Assembly (NCBI RefSeq): GCF_013300825.1
Contig: NZ_JAAIMY010000012.1
Location: forward strand, 1 to 64,000
DNA length: 64,000 bases
Direction: 5' to 3'
Source of the DNA: Blautia wexlerae
GTDB taxonomy: Bacteria > Bacillota > Clostridia > Lachnospirales > Lachnospiraceae
Notes under the pieces: generated by a model
Database searches by the model: none
Told to the model about the DNA's origin: nothing
The model's input: the letters and a program-made list of their open reading frames with translations, nothing else
Position numbers and translations under genes: made by a program
In this document: piece after piece, positions 61,741-64,000 of the stretch
Layout of the letters: every line of letters starts with the position of its first letter
How positions within the stretch are numbered: position 1 is the stretch's first letter

Positions 61741-61785
61741 AGCAGGAGCTTCCGAAGAACAAAATGATCCTACAGGGGAGTAATA

Positions 61786-62757
61786 ATGGAAGACAATTTT
61801 GAAAAATTAAATCTGCTTCTTGAGCAGGAACTGTGTGAGTTTGTGGATATTCCGGACAGTTTTACCGGACAGACGGAGAATGGAGAGTTACGTCTGATCT
61901 ATCTGATGAATGATGCGGTGGAGAGTTTTCTGGTTTTGAAAAATGCCAGGATGACGGGAAATTATGTAAGGGATTATAAGGGAGAGTTTGAGGGTTCTGT
62001 AGAGAAGGCAGACAGGGATTTATGTGAGGCAGAGTATATTCTGGTGATTCATCAGGGGCGGAATGTGTTTACTGTATTCTTTGAAGATATTTTGCTGGAA
62101 ACACATTTGTATAATTATGGAGAGTTGGGACATTTCTGGGTGAAGGGCTATGAAAATCTCAGGGTAATGGAGTACCAGATCGCTATATTGCGTGATAAAT
62201 ATGAGTATCTGGGAGAAGAATATTGCACGGAGCAGGAACGAAAACTGGCGATGTTGCGTGATTTCCCACCGTTAAATTATCTTTTTTATCCGGCAGTACC
62301 GGAGAAGTATATTGTTCCGGTGGACAATCCATGGGAGGTAACGGCGGAAGCACTGGCAGTTATGCAGGAACTGGCAGAAGAAGCAGGGGATGAAAAACTG
62401 GAAAAAATGCTCAGGCGTTATGAAAAAAATCCGGATATATCAAATGCCAGAAAGATAGCTGGAATGTTTTGCAGGAGCAGTCATTTACCAGTGGTTACTT
62501 TGCTTGGAGAAAAAATCAGGGAAGCAGCTTCGGTCTACCCGGACAGAGATTTCGGGAAAGAAAAGAATCAGTATCTCTGTAAATTGCTGGCAGAGGCGGA
62601 AAGAAAAAGAAGTGAACTGCACCAAAAGAATGTGCAGACTATTATATACAGAGAAGAACCTTTCATTTATGACTGCGATTCTATATCGTTTCAGGTATAT
62701 CTTGTGACGGTGAGAAAAGGTGTGTGGAAGCAGAAAATAATGGTTGAGAAAATGTAA
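61786..62757 (+). CDS. Uncharacterised cytoplasmic protein (DUF3878-like)
   Basis: A 323-residue soluble protein without signal peptide or membrane segment. I associate it only loosely with DUF3878 proteins of Lachnospiraceae. The N-terminal half is beta-rich ('LCEAEYILVIHQGRNVFTVFFEDILLETHLYNYGELGHFWVKGYENLRVMEYQIAILRDKYEYLG' shortened here to its character), the C-terminal half helical and charged. No motif suggests a reaction. AGGGGAG precedes the ATG. It lies 39 bases before the HD-domain gene on the same strand and may be co-transcribed with it. Confidence 0.6.
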   Translation: MEDNFEKLNLLLEQELCEFVDIPDSFTGQTENGELRLIYLMNDAVESFLVLKNARMTGNYVRDYKGEFEGSVEKADRDLCEAEYILVIHQGRNVFTVFFEDILLETHLYNYGELGHFWVKGYENLRVMEYQIAILRDKYEYLGEEYCTEQERKLAMLRDFPPLNYLFYPAVPEKYIVPVDNPWEVTAEALAVMQELAEEAGDEKLEKMLRRYEKNPDISNARKIAGMFCRSSHLPVVTLLGEKIREAASVYPDRDFGKEKNQYLCKLLAEAERKRSELHQKNVQTIIYREEPFIYDCDSISFQVYLVTVRKGVWKQKIMVEKM

Positions 62758-62796
62758 AGTAGTCTGAACAGGAATAAAAAAGGGGTTATAATATCA

Positions 62797-63606
62797 ATGG
62801 ATAAAGATAAATTATTGGACTTAACAAGAGATTTTGATGCAGCGAAAGCTGCCTTTGAAGCATATCTGGATGAATATGACAGAGCGGATGATAAGATTCA
62901 TCTGAAAATCGTACATACTTATGGAGTGGTTGATGCTGCAGAGGACATTGCCCGCCGTATGGGACTGGATGAGGAAGATATACAACTGGCGAAAGTGATA
63001 GGATTGCTTCATGATATTGGCAGATTTGAACAGATTAAACGATTTGACAGCTTTGAACCGGGAACTATGGAGCATGCAGCATATGGTGCACAGCTTCTGT
63101 TCGGACCGGAGAAAATGATCCGTAGATTTGTGAAGGATGACAGGTTTGATAGTCTGATCTGCACTGCGATTGAGAAGCACAGTGACTTTAAACTGGAAGG
63201 AATTACGGATGAGAGAACTCTGCTTCATGCGAAGCTGATCCGTGATGCGGACAAGCTGGATAACTGTCGTGTGAAGCTGGAAGAATCAATGGAAACACTT
63301 CTGGGAGTAGATGAGAAAGGTGCGGGAGAGGGCGTGATTGCTCCGAAAGTATGGGAATCCTGCATGTCAAAAGAATCTGTATTGTCTTCTGACCGGGTTT
63401 CGAAGGTGGATTATTGGGTTTCCTATATTGCACAGTATTATGATATTAATTTCCCGGAAACGTATGAGATTATGCGTGAGCATGATTATGTGAAAAAGAT
63501 TGCAGACAGAGTTCCCTATGCACTTCCGGATACTAAAGAGAAGATGGATATTCTGGTAGCAGAAATGGAAAAATATATGGATGAAAGAATTCAGAATAAA
63601 AAGTGA
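62797..63606 (+). CDS. HD-domain phosphohydrolase
   Basis: A 269-residue protein of the HD superfamily. Metal ligands are His in 'KIVHTYGVVDAAEDIARRMGL', the His-Asp pair in 'IGLLHDIGRFEQI', and a later Asp in 'KLIRDADKLDNCRVKL'; 'EHAAYGAQLLF' and 'IEKHSDFKLEG' complete the site. Members hydrolyse nucleotides or nucleotide second messengers, and the target here is unknown. A GGGG-type ribosome site precedes the ATG. The next gene begins 66 bases downstream. Confidence 0.88.
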   Translation: MDKDKLLDLTRDFDAAKAAFEAYLDEYDRADDKIHLKIVHTYGVVDAAEDIARRMGLDEEDIQLAKVIGLLHDIGRFEQIKRFDSFEPGTMEHAAYGAQLLFGPEKMIRRFVKDDRFDSLICTAIEKHSDFKLEGITDERTLLHAKLIRDADKLDNCRVKLEESMETLLGVDEKGAGEGVIAPKVWESCMSKESVLSSDRVSKVDYWVSYIAQYYDINFPETYEIMREHDYVKKIADRVPYALPDTKEKMDILVAEMEKYMDERIQNKK

Positions 63607-63672
63607 TCCGATGCCGGCGAAAATTTATACTGTGGATGCTATAAATAAGAAGACGAGAACGATTTTGCGGAT

Positions 63673-64000
63673 ATGGATAAAAAAGAAAAAAATCAGGAGA
63701 AATTCACCTGCGGAGAATTCGAATATCAGGTCATAAGAAGTGCCCGAAAAACCATGACTCTGGAGGTGCGCAGGGACGGAAATGTTATCGTCCGTGCACC
63801 GCTTCGAACCGGTCTGCCGCGGATTAAGAGATTTGTAAATCAGAAACAGGACTGGGTTCTGGAATGCCTGGAACGGACAAAAGAATATCGGGAACAGAAG
63901 CCACTGAGTGCAGGACTAAGCGAAGCAAAGCGAAATGTTTATATGCGAAAAGCAAAGGAAACGATTACAAAAAGGGTGGCTTACTTTGCCAGATTAATGG
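63673..64000 (+). CDS. YgjP-type (DUF45/M48-like) metal-dependent hydrolase, partial
   Basis: The frame runs off the right edge after 109 codons. It encodes the N-terminus of a YgjP-like metallopeptidase: 'YQVIRSARKTMTLEVRRDGNVIVRAPL', then 'RIKRFVNQKQDWVLECLERTKEYREQ'. The expected H-E-x-x-H zinc motif would lie beyond the window. The ribosome site is weak. It may be co-transcribed with the HD-domain gene. Confidence 0.82.
   Translation, partial: MDKKEKNQEKFTCGEFEYQVIRSARKTMTLEVRRDGNVIVRAPLRTGLPRIKRFVNQKQDWVLECLERTKEYREQKPLSAGLSEAKRNVYMRKAKETITKRVAYFARLM

Overview
The window reads as a chromosome segment of a spore-forming, low-GC gut Firmicute of the Lachnospiraceae, most like Blautia or a close relative. 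The reasons are the codon use and AGGAGG ribosome sites, an intact spoIIID with a sigma-E-type promoter, many plant-glycan hydrolases (GH39, two GH51, GH127), YesM/AraC-type two-component systems, choline-binding-like repeat proteins, and family-typical small proteins (DUF6171, DUF2284). The genus is an inference from protein character; no search was run.

Layout. 1-1843: the 3' end of a 23S rRNA, its terminator, and a group IIC intron with its reverse transcriptase inserted just behind that terminator. 1945-9952: an apparently intact xyloside/arabinoxylan-oligosaccharide locus (GH39, sensor kinase, AraC-type response regulator, sugar-binding protein, two permeases). 9983-11585: an IS1182-type element with exact 15-bp ends, followed by a deleted mglB remnant. 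12.3-15.9 kb: a BlaI-type repressor, an acetyltransferase and an M28 peptidase. 16.2-17.9 kb: a cobalamin riboswitch in front of a collapsed nickel/cobalt/peptide-type ABC transporter operon. 17.9-27.1 kb: DUF2284, RelQ alarmone synthetase, a GGDEF/EAL pair, a cell-wall-binding SGNH protein with Cys in place of the catalytic Ser, SstT, SpoIIID and an esterase. 27.2-34.8 kb: an arabinan/arabinoxylan locus (GH51, DUF6171, GH127, ArsR-type regulator, GH51) whose GH43 gene and ABC permeases are deletion remnants. 34.8-38.8 kb: amino-sugar catabolism (RpiR regulator, NagB, NagA, NanE). 39-44.4 kb: a phosphatase, an esterase beside a condensation-like membrane protein, and thiC under a TPP riboswitch with a visible terminator switch. 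44.4-52.1 kb: a secreted FnIII protein, an orphan HicB, DNA-repair glycosylases (Ogg-like, Nth), a Nif11-like small protein, an MBL-fold protein and glycogen phosphorylase. 52.3-55.8 kb: a four-gene regulatory operon. 56.2-64 kb: an AAA/DUF1703 protein, several secreted proteins, a broken toxin with intact AbrB-type antitoxin, DUF3878-like, HD-domain and YgjP-type proteins.

Three themes stand out. First, the operon at 52.3-55.8 kb encodes two adjacent AgrC-like membrane proteins with complementary losses. One ends right after a canonical His-Asp-x-x-Asn-His phosphoacceptor box and has no ATPase domain. The next has the GHKL ATPase domain but Gln where the His should be. This looks like a histidine kinase split over two subunits that must phosphorylate in trans; a candidate structured RNA with its own terminator lies divergently beside it. 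Second, transporter and toxin genes are repeatedly reduced by internal deletions (mglB, nikB-like, nikC/ATPase-like, GH43/permeases, RelE-like toxin) while neighbouring genes stay intact. Third, the gaps carry at least four families of short palindromic or hairpin repeats, a 165-bp imperfect palindrome, and a duplicated promoter module serving two unrelated genes.
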